Source of the DNA: CAIZGX01 sp044239865
Lineage (GTDB): Bacteria > Bacteroidota > Bacteroidia > Flavobacteriales_D > Sanyastnellaceae
Direction of reading: 5' to 3'
Length of the DNA: 64,000 nt
NCBI GenBank assembly: GCA_044239865.1
Contig: JBIIAO010000002.1
Location: 496,001 to 560,000, forward strand
In this document: positions 1 through 8,112 of the stretch, one piece after another
Layout of the letters: each line of letters starts with the position of its first letter
Numbering within the stretch: the first letter of the stretch is position 1
Notes under the pieces: generated by a model
The model's database searches: none
What the model was told of the DNA's origin: nothing
The model's input: only the letters and a program-made list of their open reading frames with translations
Translations under genes and position numbers: made by a program

Positions 1-950
1 GGGCTAGCTGCACAAGCTGCGGACAATCTCCTGTAAGCCATTCTGTAACTTTCCAAGTAGACATGCAAAACGTAACTGGATTTACAACTCCTGAAATCAA
101 CGGTACATTCAACAACTGGTGCGGCGGATGCTTCACCATGACCGATGCTAACGGAGATAATATCTGGGAAGGAACTACAGTTCTTGAAGAAGGAACATAC
201 GAATTCAAATACGCATACGATGCTTGGGCTGGTTCAGAACAATTAAATCCTGGCGATGCTTGTACAATAACTAACGGTGACTTCACTAATCGTCTTTTAG
301 ACGTAACTGCAGATATCATTCTTCCTGTAGTATGTTGGGCTAGCTGTTCTGATTGCGGAAGCACTGCAACCCCAGTAGACGTAACTTTTCAAGTAGACAT
401 GTCACAATACATTGGTTCTTTCACCACTCCTGAAGTGAACGGTACGTTCAACAACTGGTGTGGAGGTTGTGCTCCAATGTCAGATGCTAACGGAGATAAC
501 AAATGGGAAATCACCATTCCATTAATTCCTGGTACATACGAATACAAGTTCGCATTCGATTCATGGGCTGGACAAGAAAACCTTGTTGCTGGAACAACTT
601 GTACCATTACAACAGACGGTTTCACCAATCGTGTTATCACTGCAATCGATGCTGAAACTCTTCCTGCTGTATGTTGGGAAAGCTGTGAATTATGTATTAT
701 TTCTGTAGAAGAAACATCGAACACTCTTTCAGTTTATCCAAACCCTTCAAACGGAATGGTACGTATCAATAGCAACTTGGCTCTTCCATACAACGTTGAA
801 GTATTCGACCTATCAGGAAGAAAAGTTCAAGACATGAAAGTGTTCCAGTCAAACACCGAAATCAATTTGGAAAACCTATCAAAAGGTGCATACCAAATCA
901 GAGTTTCTAACAACTACAATAGCGTTCGCGAAACCGTTATTATCAAATAA
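1..950 (+). CDS. Secreted CBM-like repeat protein with T9SS tail (5' partial)
   Basis: The reading frame is open from the window edge, so the N-terminus lies outside. What is seen is the end of one repeat and then two near-identical domains of about 105 residues (about nt 39-345 and 381-695). Each has VTFQVDM, NGTFNNWCGGC, DANGDN.WE, GTYE.K and a closing CWxSCxxC. The pattern NGTFNNW..M.D.DGD..WE..L..GTYEYKF resembles the E-set/CBM48-like glycan-binding fold, so carbohydrate binding is inferred. Residues from about nt 712 form a T9SS type A sorting tail (VYPNPSNG), so the protein is exported and surface-attached or released. Its stop overlaps the start of the GH16 gene (TAATG), suggesting translational coupling and a shared polysaccharide-degrading role. 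Confidence 0.8.
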   Translation, partial: ASCTSCGQSPVSHSVTFQVDMQNVTGFTTPEINGTFNNWCGGCFTMTDANGDNIWEGTTVLEEGTYEFKYAYDAWAGSEQLNPGDACTITNGDFTNRLLDVTADIILPVVCWASCSDCGSTATPVDVTFQVDMSQYIGSFTTPEVNGTFNNWCGGCAPMSDANGDNKWEITIPLIPGTYEYKFAFDSWAGQENLVAGTTCTITTDGFTNRVITAIDAETLPAVCWESCELCIISVEETSNTLSVYPNPSNGMVRINSNLALPYNVEVFDLSGRKVQDMKVFQSNTEINLENLSKGAYQIRVSNNYNSVRETVIIK

Positions 951-1975
951 TGAAAAGTAAATTATTCTTGTTCGTCTTTGCGTGTGGCTTCGGCCACGCG
1001 CAAGGGCAAACATGGAATCTCATCTGGTCCGATGAGTTCAATGGAACAACCATTGACAATTCCAAATGGACACATGAGCTTGGCACCGGTGATTGGGGTT
1101 GGGGAAACAACGAACTTCAATACTACACCGCCAGCACAAACAACAGCTTCGTCAGCAATAGCGAACTTCACATCCTTGCCAAAGAGCAAACCATTAATAC
1201 GAGCAACTATTCTTCTGCCCGTCTTATTACAAAAGACAAATTTTCTTTTGAATATGGAAAGGTAGAAGGGCGATTAAAAGCTCCTGCCGGACAAGGTCTT
1301 TGGCCGGCATTCTGGATGCTCGGACAAAACATTGGTTCCGTTAGTTGGCCGCAATGCGGCGAAATTGACATCATGGAACACGTGAACAACAATGCCTATA
1401 TCAACGGCACCGTTCACTATAACAACAATGGACACGTCTACCAAGGCGGTCAATATTACACCGATGTGGAAGAATACCACGTCTATTCAATCATTTGGAA
1501 TCCTTCTTCTATTCGTTTTTATGTAGATGGAAATATCTACTACACAAAGAACATTTTAAACAATGTATCAGGAACCGAAGAATTTCACAATGAATTTTTC
1601 TTCATACTAAACGTTGCTGTAGGTGGAAATTGGCCTGGAAGTCCAAATGCATCTACTATTTTCCCTGCTGAAATGACTGTCGATTACATTCGCGTTTATC
1701 AGCAAAACACCATTGGCGTTGAAGAAGAAACAACCCAAGAAATCAACTGCTACCCGAATCCAGCATACAACGTATTCAACGTTGAAAACCCTTTTCTTTC
1801 TCCCACATTCACTTGTAAGATTTTCGCTCTAGACGGAAGACTTATTTATTCTGAATCCTCTCAAGATCGCACCACACACATCCCTTGCGCCAACTGGACC
1901 AACGGAATGTACTTCGTGGAATGCACCAATCCTAAAGGTCAATCATTAAAAAAGCTTTTCTTAATTCAGAATTAG
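950..1975 (+). CDS. Glycoside hydrolase family 16 (laminarinase-like), T9SS substrate
   Basis: This 341-aa protein has a signal peptide (about residues 1-20) and a GH16 domain at about 21-250. The catalytic signature E-I-D-I-M-E is at residues 138-143 (nucleophile E138, acid/base E143), and FWMLGQN and the C-terminal DYIRVYQQ strand fit the family. GH16 enzymes cleave beta-1,3/1,4-glucans such as laminarin or lichenan, or galactans; the exact substrate cannot be read here, though Bacteroidota with this architecture usually act on beta-1,3-glucan. The tail from about 262 is a T9SS type A sorting domain (CYPNPAYNVF). The start overlaps the stop of the upstream CBM-like protein. The stop TAG runs directly into a hairpin array with AAGAT linkers. 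Confidence 0.93.
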   Translation: MKSKLFLFVFACGFGHAQGQTWNLIWSDEFNGTTIDNSKWTHELGTGDWGWGNNELQYYTASTNNSFVSNSELHILAKEQTINTSNYSSARLITKDKFSFEYGKVEGRLKAPAGQGLWPAFWMLGQNIGSVSWPQCGEIDIMEHVNNNAYINGTVHYNNNGHVYQGGQYYTDVEEYHVYSIIWNPSSIRFYVDGNIYYTKNILNNVSGTEEFHNEFFFILNVAVGGNWPGSPNASTIFPAEMTVDYIRVYQQNTIGVEEETTQEINCYPNPAYNVFNVENPFLSPTFTCKIFALDGRLIYSESSQDRTTHIPCANWTNGMYFVECTNPKGQSLKKLFLIQN

Positions 1976-2063
1976 GAAGATATTTCATAAGATACTTCGT
2001 AAGATTCTTCGAAAGATTTACTCCGTAAAAGATATTATCCTCTGCGAAGCAATCTTTGATTTA
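1976..2063. repeat. Hairpin array, AAGAT/ATCTT linker family
   Basis: Short hairpins are separated by a constant linker: TATTTCATA, TACTTCGTA, TTCTTCGAA and TTTACTCCGTAAA, each followed by AGAT. After the element CTCTGCGAAGCA the linker appears in the opposite orientation (AATCTTTG, CAATCTTTAA). The array is therefore bipartite, like the GTCATC arrays elsewhere, but with another linker. It lies between two convergent genes and reaches the stop codon of each; the last sense codons of the minus-strand gene (Lys-Asp, AAAGAT) look like a linker copy. Confidence 0.75.
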
Positions 2064-3251
2064 TCAATCTTTAACATACATCTCCTTCAACAAAGCATGC
2101 TCTATCTCTTTTGTGTGCTCAATGTAATGCACCCCAGTTCCTGGACCATAGAAACCGGTCCAAACTTTCTTCACCAGTCCATCTTTTCCAATTAATATTA
2201 AAGTTGGAAATGACATCACGTGATTCAATTGTGAAAACACAATAGCTGCCGCCTTCTGAGGCGAATCAGCCCCACTACCTAAGTAAACCGGATAAGGCAA
2301 AGCCATTTGCTTCGCTTGCGAATTGATTCGCGTAAACGAAACTTTCTTGTCGGTTCCGCGCTCGAACGAAACGGGAACAACCTGCAGTCCTTGTCCACTG
2401 TACTTTTCATACATCGACCTAACAAATCGCGATTCATCGGTGCAATTCGGACACCACGTTCCCATAATCTGAACCAAGGTCACTTTTTCCTTCCAATCCT
2501 TCTCACCGAATGAACGTTCGGTTTTTGCGTCAGCATCTAATTTCAATTTTAAAATATCCTTGGGATTCTTCATCCAAGTCAGTTCATCGGCCTCGCGCAA
2601 CTCAAAATTAGCATCGGCCTCACCTTTGAATTTCGCCATATAATGCTTGCCACTCATGAAGACACCTTCAATTTTATTGTCGACTAACTGAGCAGCTAAA
2701 TAGAACAAGTGTGTTCCATCAAATGCCGATAAATAAAACCGATTGTTTTCAAACGGTTCACCCTGAAGGTAGCGATAGTCGCCCGTTTCAGTTAATACTG
2801 TTCCGTAAACAACATACTCTTCTTTCACCACAGCCATATCCAAAATCGCTGGCACCGAATCGTCTTCGTAAACGATTTTATACTTCACGTGAATCGGAAT
2901 ATGAACCTTCGTATCGAACTCCCGCACCTTGTTGTTCACGATTTGAAAGGGAATACGGTAATCTCCCGTACGTGTTGGATCTACCCACTCACCTGTTAGA
3001 ATTCCCTTTTCCTTTTTTCCTTCAAAATACGTGTTGAAAAGAGGAAGACTCGACTTGAAAGTCGAGTCTTTTCCCCATTTAATTTCAATTGGGATGCGCT
3101 CTGCGCCATTCACGATTTCCCACTGAACATCGGTCTTTAATTCAATGCGACAAGGGATGCTTTTGTCTTCAACCTTAAACACAATCAAATGAGATTGTGA
3201 GAAAACACTTCCGTTGAAAGCTGCGAAAAACAAGAGCATCCAAGTCTTCAT
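2064..3251 (-). CDS. TlpA-like thioredoxin-fold exported protein
   Basis: A signal peptide (about 1-18) precedes a 395-aa exported protein. The C-terminal half (about 250-390) is a TlpA/ResA-like thioredoxin fold with the redox motif W-C-P-N-C (Cys267 and Cys270) and the strand LQVVPVSFE. The N-terminal 240 residues are a beta-rich domain without a recognised catalytic motif; in Bacteroidota such domains often precede TlpA folds. The expected role is periplasmic thiol reduction, for example in cytochrome maturation or stress protection; the partner is not identifiable. Its ATG overlaps the stop of the upstream aldehyde dehydrogenase (TAATG), so the two are co-translated. Confidence 0.85.
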   Translation of the reverse strand: MKTWMLLFFAAFNGSVFSQSHLIVFKVEDKSIPCRIELKTDVQWEIVNGAERIPIEIKWGKDSTFKSSLPLFNTYFEGKKEKGILTGEWVDPTRTGDYRIPFQIVNNKVREFDTKVHIPIHVKYKIVYEDDSVPAILDMAVVKEEYVVYGTVLTETGDYRYLQGEPFENNRFYLSAFDGTHLFYLAAQLVDNKIEGVFMSGKHYMAKFKGEADANFELREADELTWMKNPKDILKLKLDADAKTERSFGEKDWKEKVTLVQIMGTWCPNCTDESRFVRSMYEKYSGQGLQVVPVSFERGTDKKVSFTRINSQAKQMALPYPVYLGSGADSPQKAAAIVFSQLNHVMSFPTLILIGKDGLVKKVWTGFYGPGTGVHYIEHTKEIEHALLKEMYVKD

Positions 3252-4795
3252 TAGAAATCGAATTTAATTCCTTGCGCCAATGGCAACGAGGTTGAATAGT
3301 TAATGGTGTTGGTTTGTCTACGCATGTAATTTCTCCACGCATCAGATCCGCTCTCGCGGCCACCACCTGTCTCTTTCTCACCACCAAACGCACCTCCAAT
3401 TTCAGCACCGCTGGTTCCAATGTTCACATTGGCAATTCCGCAGTCTGAACCTTCGCAACTTAAGAAGCGCTCTGCTTCACGCATGTTGGTGGTCATAATC
3501 GCACTCGACAATCCTTGAACAACGCCGTTTTGCATAGCAATGGCCTCGTCCAATTCTTTGTACTTCATAATGTATAAAATCGGAGCAAACGTTTCGTGCT
3601 GAACAATCTCTAAACTGCTGTCTTTCACTTCAGCAATACAAGGCTTCACGTAACATCCGCTTTCAAATCCTTCTCCAGTTACAACTCCACCTTCAACAAT
3701 GAAGTTTGCACCTTCAGACTTCGCTTTCTCAATAGCTTTCAAATACGTATCAACAGCAAGCGTGTCGATCAACGGTCCAACGTGGTTGTTCGAATCCAAT
3801 GGATCTCCAATGCGAATCTGTCCGTAGGCCGTAACCAACTTCTCTTTCACCTCATTGTAAACACTTTCATGAATAATTAAGCGACGGGTTGAAGTGCAAC
3901 GCTGTCCAGCAGTTCCAACTGCACCGAACACCGCACCAATAATGGTCATCTTCAAATCGGCATTTTCTGTTACAATAATGGCGTTGTTTCCACCTAATTC
4001 TAACAATGACTTTCCGAAACGCTCTGCTACTTTCGCTCCAACAATACGACCCATGCGCGTGCTTCCTGTAGCAGAAATCAACGGAACACGAGTATCAACG
4101 GTCATCATCTCTCCCACTCTCACATCGCCTGAAACGATGCTTGAAATTCCTTCAGGCAAATTGTTTTCAGAAGCAATTTCATTCCAAATATTTTGACAAG
4201 CAATCGCGCAAAGCGGCGCTTTTTCAGATCCTTTCCAAATACATACATCTCCGCAAATCCAAGCCAATGCACTGTTCCAAGCCCATACTGCAACCGGGAA
4301 GTTGAATGCTGAAATGATTCCAACGATTCCAAGCGGATGCCATTGCTCATACATACGGTGACCCGGACGCTCACTGTGCATGGTTAATCCGTATAGCTGA
4401 CGAGAAAGACCCACTGCGAAATCGCAGATGTCAATCATCTCTTGCACTTCACCCAAACCTTCTTGCAAGCTCTTGCCCATTTCGTAACTCACCAACATGC
4501 CCAACTCTTGTTTGTAATCGCGAAGGCGATTTCCAAACTGACGAACAATCTCGCCGCGCTTTGGAGCCGGCATTAAGCGCCATGTTTTGTATGCTTCTTG
4601 AGCGGCCTCTACCACACGATTGTAATCATCTGCCGTGGTGGCTTGCACCTTTGCAATTTCTTTTCCATCAACTGGAGAAAATGACGAAAACAAATCGCCG
4701 TTTGAAAAAAAGTTCTGTCCCGTGCTGGTTCCAAGATTCTCTGCTTGAATTCCAAGTTTCACGAACACATCTGACATATCCATAGAATTGCTCAT
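3251..4795 (-). CDS. Family 7 aldehyde dehydrogenase (piperideine-6-carboxylate/aminoadipate semialdehyde type)
   Basis: This is an NAD-dependent aldehyde dehydrogenase of 514 aa. Visible motifs are the Rossmann segment SATGSTRMG, the catalytic-glutamate segment ELGGNNAI and the catalytic cysteine in GQRCTSTRR. The order and the N-terminal FNFPVAVWAWN segment match the ALDH7/antiquitin group (amaB/pcd), which oxidises alpha-aminoadipate semialdehyde in lysine breakdown. The ATG at 4795 is chosen because an A-rich leader and a good -7 box (4817-4824) lie upstream; an in-frame ATG at 4843 would put the promoter inside the gene. It is co-transcribed with the TlpA-like gene downstream. Confidence 0.92.
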   Translation of the reverse strand: MSNSMDMSDVFVKLGIQAENLGTSTGQNFFSNGDLFSSFSPVDGKEIAKVQATTADDYNRVVEAAQEAYKTWRLMPAPKRGEIVRQFGNRLRDYKQELGMLVSYEMGKSLQEGLGEVQEMIDICDFAVGLSRQLYGLTMHSERPGHRMYEQWHPLGIVGIISAFNFPVAVWAWNSALAWICGDVCIWKGSEKAPLCAIACQNIWNEIASENNLPEGISSIVSGDVRVGEMMTVDTRVPLISATGSTRMGRIVGAKVAERFGKSLLELGGNNAIIVTENADLKMTIIGAVFGAVGTAGQRCTSTRRLIIHESVYNEVKEKLVTAYGQIRIGDPLDSNNHVGPLIDTLAVDTYLKAIEKAKSEGANFIVEGGVVTGEGFESGCYVKPCIAEVKDSSLEIVQHETFAPILYIMKYKELDEAIAMQNGVVQGLSSAIMTTNMREAERFLSCEGSDCGIANVNIGTSGAEIGGAFGGEKETGGGRESGSDAWRNYMRRQTNTINYSTSLPLAQGIKFDF

Positions 4796-4816
4796 TTGTT
4801 CAATTATTTTAGATTG

Positions 4817-4824
4817 CAAAGGTA
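4817..4824 (-). promoter_or_regulatory. -7 box TACCTTTG for the aldehyde dehydrogenase operon
   Basis: The minus strand reads TACCTTTG, an exact match to the Bacteroidetes TAnnTTTG element, 21 nt before the chosen ATG. A TTTG lies about 15 nt further upstream as a possible -33 element. It forms a divergent promoter pair with 4853-4860. Confidence 0.65.
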
Positions 4825-4852
4825 CAACGTGCAAATACATCAAAAGATGTTT

Positions 4853-4860
4853 TACCTTTG
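4853..4860 (+). promoter_or_regulatory. -7 box TACCTTTG, 4 nt before a start codon
   Basis: TACCTTTG matches TAnnTTTG exactly and the ATG of the Cys/His-rich gene begins only 4 nt later. With the usual spacing the transcript would start at or next to the A of the ATG, so the mRNA is probably leaderless. Confidence 0.65.
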
Positions 4861-4864
4861 AAAT

Positions 4865-5272
4865 ATGCGGAAGCTAACCCTGATATTTATCTTGGGCTTT
4901 TACAGCTTAATGGCTTTCGGTCTCGAAGCCAAGCTGCACTTCTGTTGTGGAAAATTACAAGCCATTCATTTCTTCGAATTTGGCGACGAGCATCACGACG
5001 ATTCGCACTCAGATCACAAAGGATGTTGTCATACCGAAGGCTGCAACGAAGACGTGCTTATTGCGCTTCAATACGAAAGCGAACACGAGCAATGCGCATC
5101 TCCTTCTGTTCCGCAATTATTTGCCGCTAACTCTGAGCCTACTTATTTTTTATTTTATGTTGAAGGAAATTGCCAATCGGCTATTCCAATTGCCGCATCG
5201 TTTGTTCCGATAACGTATGAACGGTATTCACTTTTCTGCTCCCGTAAATTATTCGACGACCCATCACACTAG
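4865..5272 (+). CDS. Small exported Cys/His-rich protein (HYC_CC_PP-like)
   Basis: A 135-aa protein with a hydrophobic signal-like N-terminus (MRKLTLIFILGFYSLMAFG). It then carries metal-ligand-rich stretches: HFCCGK, DEHHDDSHSDHKGCCHTEGC and a late C. The paired Cys and His clusters and the neighbourhood (HMA protein, TonB receptor) resemble the small HYC_CC_PP family seen near metal loci in Bacteroidota. Metal binding is inferred; no enzyme motif is seen. The start directly follows a -7 box (leaderless). The last codons and the TAG stop lie inside the first hairpin (ACACTAGTGT) of the repeat array that follows. Confidence 0.7.
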   Translation: MRKLTLIFILGFYSLMAFGLEAKLHFCCGKLQAIHFFEFGDEHHDDSHSDHKGCCHTEGCNEDVLIALQYESEHEQCASPSVPQLFAANSEPTYFLFYVEGNCQSAIPIAASFVPITYERYSLFCSRKLFDDPSH

Positions 5273-5445
5273 TGTGTCATCCACGAAGTGGTCATCACTC
5301 GTAGGGTGTCATCACAACGTGTTGTGTCATCCACGAAGTAGTCATCACTCGTACAGTGTCATCACAACGTGTTGTGTCATCCACGAAGTGGTCATCACTC
5401 GTAGAGTGTCATCACAACGTGTTGTGTCATCCACGAAGTGGTCAA
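5262..5445 (+). repeat. Hairpin array, GTCATC linker, 50-bp super-repeat x3
   Basis: GTCATC linkers alternate with the hairpins CACGAAGTG, ACTCGTAGAGT and ACAACGTGTTGT. The three-hairpin block has an exact 50-bp period (starts at 5276, 5326, 5376, partial at 5426). Variants ACTCGTAGGGT and ACTCGTACAGT show drift, the first keeping pairing by a G-T wobble. All linkers point to the right, toward the HMA gene. The left end supplies the stop codon of the preceding gene. Confidence 0.85.
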
Positions 5446-5476
5446 GAAATGTAAAAAATCAAAAATCTTATTTCAA

Positions 5477-5818
5477 ATGAAAAATATTATTGTGCTTGCT
5501 TTATGCATGCTTTCATTCGGCGCGTTTGCGCAAAAAACAAAAAACATCACCACGAACTTCTGGGTAGCTGGTGCATGTGGAATGTGTGAAACAACCATTG
5601 AAAAAGCGGTTGATGTAAAAGGTGTTGTAGCATACGACTACGACTTAACCGCTCACCGTTTAACCATCACTTACAATCCAACGAAAATCACCATCGACAA
5701 AATTCACGCGCTAATCAATGCCGCTGGATACGATACGGAGAAGTCGAATGCAACTGACGCGCAATACAGTCGCGTTCATGGATGCTGCAAGTACAGAACC
5801 ATGGAACCACACAAATAA
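5477..5818 (+). CDS. Exported heavy-metal-associated (HMA) domain protein
   Basis: This 113-aa protein has a signal peptide (MKNIIVLALCMLSFGAFAQ) followed by one HMA ferredoxin-like domain. The metal-binding loop is GACGMCETTIEKA (G-M-C-x-x-C type) and the fold continues with YNPTKITIDKIHALINAAGYD. Further cysteines are in VHGCCKY near the C-terminus. It probably carries copper or a similar soft metal in the periplasm and passes it to, or receives it from, the TonB receptor encoded 3 nt downstream. ATG 5477 is chosen because the signal peptide starts there; upstream codons belong to the hairpin array. Confidence 0.85.
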   Translation: MKNIIVLALCMLSFGAFAQKTKNITTNFWVAGACGMCETTIEKAVDVKGVVAYDYDLTAHRLTITYNPTKITIDKIHALINAAGYDTEKSNATDAQYSRVHGCCKYRTMEPHK

Positions 5819-5821
5819 TCC

Positions 5822-8086
5822 ATGAAACACATTGTTGCACTCATCGCATTTTTTTCAATCGTTACGATTGGAAATGCACAAGTCAAGGGCGTTGTTCTTG
5901 ACGATGAAGGAAATCCGGCATACGCGCTTGTTTATTACAAGGGAACGCAACTCGGCACTGTTACCAATGCGGAAGGAGAATTCTCTATTGGTATTCCGAA
6001 AGAAGCGAAATGGCTCATGGTCACGTCTACTGGACACTTCAGCGATTCGTTGTTTATTGATCCGGGATTGGGTACAATCAGAGAAGTGAAATTCAATCTG
6101 CGTGAAAACAGCACGCTCGGAACCATACACATTGACGAGCACGACGGCGGAACGCACATCAACGGAAAAGATCCGCAAACGTTTCAAGTCATGAACGAAA
6201 AAGAATTGTGCAAAGCCGCGTGTTGCAGCCTTTCAGAAAGCTTCGAAACAAACGGTTCTGTAGATGCATCGTTCACCGATGGAATTACAGGAACGCGACA
6301 AATTAAAATGTTGGGTTTAGATGGGAAGTACACGCAAATTCTTTTCGACAACATGCCCGCCGTGCGCGGACTTTCAAGCACGTTAGGTCTGAGCTTTCTT
6401 CCGGGACCGTGGATCAATTCCATTTCCATAACTAAAGGAGCGGGATCTGTGGTGCATGGATACGAAGGCGTTACAGGACAAATAAACGTGGCTCACAAAG
6501 CGGCTACCATGAAAGAGAGTTTGTTCTTGAACATGTACGCCAGCTCTGCAGGACGCTACGAAACGAACATTCTCTCGAATCAAGCACTTGGTGAAAAATG
6601 GAACTACCAATTGCAAGCGCACGGTTCTTCCGCACAGAAATTATACGACACGAACAGCGATGGATTCTTAGACAATCCGCTTTTCAGAAATTATTTGCTT
6701 CGCAATGCTTGGCAGTACACGGGGGAAAAGGGGTTACGCGGGGAATATGGATTTTCGTACGGACAAGTAAATACTGAAAGTGGACAAATCAATTACTACC
6801 GCAACCAAGGAGTCATACCGTTCACACCTTGGATTTCAAACTCGAAAACAGAGCATGCAGAATTCACCGCCAAGAACGGATACATGTTCGATGAACACGG
6901 ACACAAAAGTTTAGGAAGTCAGATTAGCATCGGCTTCAATAAGCAGCGAGGTCTCTACGGAAGCCGCATATACGAAGGCCTTCAGAAAACTGCGCGCATC
7001 AATTTGCTGTTCGCCAATGAACTTGCAGAAGGATACAACATCACCCTTGGAGCTTCTGCTACAGCAGACGACTACCGCGAATCGCTTACTTCTTTTGTTG
7101 GAAATTTGAATCGTGTAGAAACAAGCTACGGGGCCTTCGCAGAATTGAATGCGAGTCCATCGGAAAGACTACAAATCGTTGCGGGATTGCGCGAAGACTA
7201 TAACAACTTATACGGAATGCTCTTCACTCCGCGCATTCATGCACGTTATTCCATTACCGAAAAGACGAACATTAAAATAAGTTCTGGAAAAGCATATCGT
7301 TCGCCGCAAATGGTAGTCGATCATCTTTCTGCCCTTGCGGGAAACAGAGCATGGATTTTACCTGCAAACGCCACTACCGACTATCCAGACTATCCATTCG
7401 GTTTTGAAATGGAAGAAGCCGTGAACAGCGGAATTGTGTTGGTTCACAGCACGAAGTTGTTTCACCGCACAGCGACATTTACAGTCGATGCCTTTCATAC
7501 CAACTTCAAAAACCAACTCGTCGCAGATTACGAAAAGGCTGGAGAGTTTTCTTTGTATAATTTATCTGGAAAAAGTTTCGCGAATGCCGTACAAACCGAC
7601 TTCACCTTCAGTCCAATTAAACGCAGTGAAATTCGTTTGGCTTACCGTTGGTTAGACGCGCAAACAACCTACACCAATGGTTTGAAAGAACGTCCGCTTG
7701 TAGCGAAACACCGCGTCTTCATTAACCTTGCCTATGCGACGAAAGAAAATGCGAAATCTCAAAAATGGAATTTCGATTTCACAGCAAGATGGTTGGGTCC
7801 ACAACGTGTCGCGAATCAATCGGACTACGTTATTGCAAGCAGCTTATATAGCCCTTCTTACTGGACCTTGAATGCGCAGGTTGCGTTCTTTGTGAAAGAG
7901 AACTTGGAGTTTTATGCGGGCGGAGAAAACTTAACCGGATACATGATTCATCATCCAATTTATTTAAGTGAAAATCCTTCGTCAGAATTCTTCGATGCGT
8001 CGCAAGTATACGGACCTATGTTCGGTGCGAATTATTACGTGGGATTAAGATGGAGAATTGGTCAGGCAACCAAAACAGCAAAATAG
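5822..8086 (+). CDS. TonB-dependent outer membrane receptor, probable metal uptake
   Basis: A 754-aa TonB-dependent receptor: signal peptide (about 1-19), carboxypeptidase-regulatory-like beta-sandwich (about 20-105), plug domain (about 115-225, with LGLDGKYTQILFDN and ITKGAGSVVHGYEG), then a beta-barrel ending in an aromatic-rich strand (GANYYVGLRWRIG). It imports ligands across the outer membrane with TonB/ExbBD energy. The substrate is inferred as a metal or metal chelate because the two preceding genes encode a Cys/His-rich protein and an HMA protein, and the plug has Cys pairs (CKAACC). It lies 3 nt after the HMA gene and is surely co-transcribed. Confidence 0.9.
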   Translation: MKHIVALIAFFSIVTIGNAQVKGVVLDDEGNPAYALVYYKGTQLGTVTNAEGEFSIGIPKEAKWLMVTSTGHFSDSLFIDPGLGTIREVKFNLRENSTLGTIHIDEHDGGTHINGKDPQTFQVMNEKELCKAACCSLSESFETNGSVDASFTDGITGTRQIKMLGLDGKYTQILFDNMPAVRGLSSTLGLSFLPGPWINSISITKGAGSVVHGYEGVTGQINVAHKAATMKESLFLNMYASSAGRYETNILSNQALGEKWNYQLQAHGSSAQKLYDTNSDGFLDNPLFRNYLLRNAWQYTGEKGLRGEYGFSYGQVNTESGQINYYRNQGVIPFTPWISNSKTEHAEFTAKNGYMFDEHGHKSLGSQISIGFNKQRGLYGSRIYEGLQKTARINLLFANELAEGYNITLGASATADDYRESLTSFVGNLNRVETSYGAFAELNASPSERLQIVAGLREDYNNLYGMLFTPRIHARYSITEKTNIKISSGKAYRSPQMVVDHLSALAGNRAWILPANATTDYPDYPFGFEMEEAVNSGIVLVHSTKLFHRTATFTVDAFHTNFKNQLVADYEKAGEFSLYNLSGKSFANAVQTDFTFSPIKRSEIRLAYRWLDAQTTYTNGLKERPLVAKHRVFINLAYATKENAKSQKWNFDFTARWLGPQRVANQSDYVIASSLYSPSYWTLNAQVAFFVKENLEFYAGGENLTGYMIHHPIYLSENPSSEFFDASQVYGPMFGANYYVGLRWRIGQATKTAK

Positions 8087-8112
8087 ACGTCTTACTATCA
8101 AACCCTTACACT

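Noticed and set aside
4858..5130. Alternative frame over the Cys/His-rich gene
   Set aside because: The chosen frame has a signal peptide and clustered metal ligands and starts next to a -7 box; the alternative has neither.
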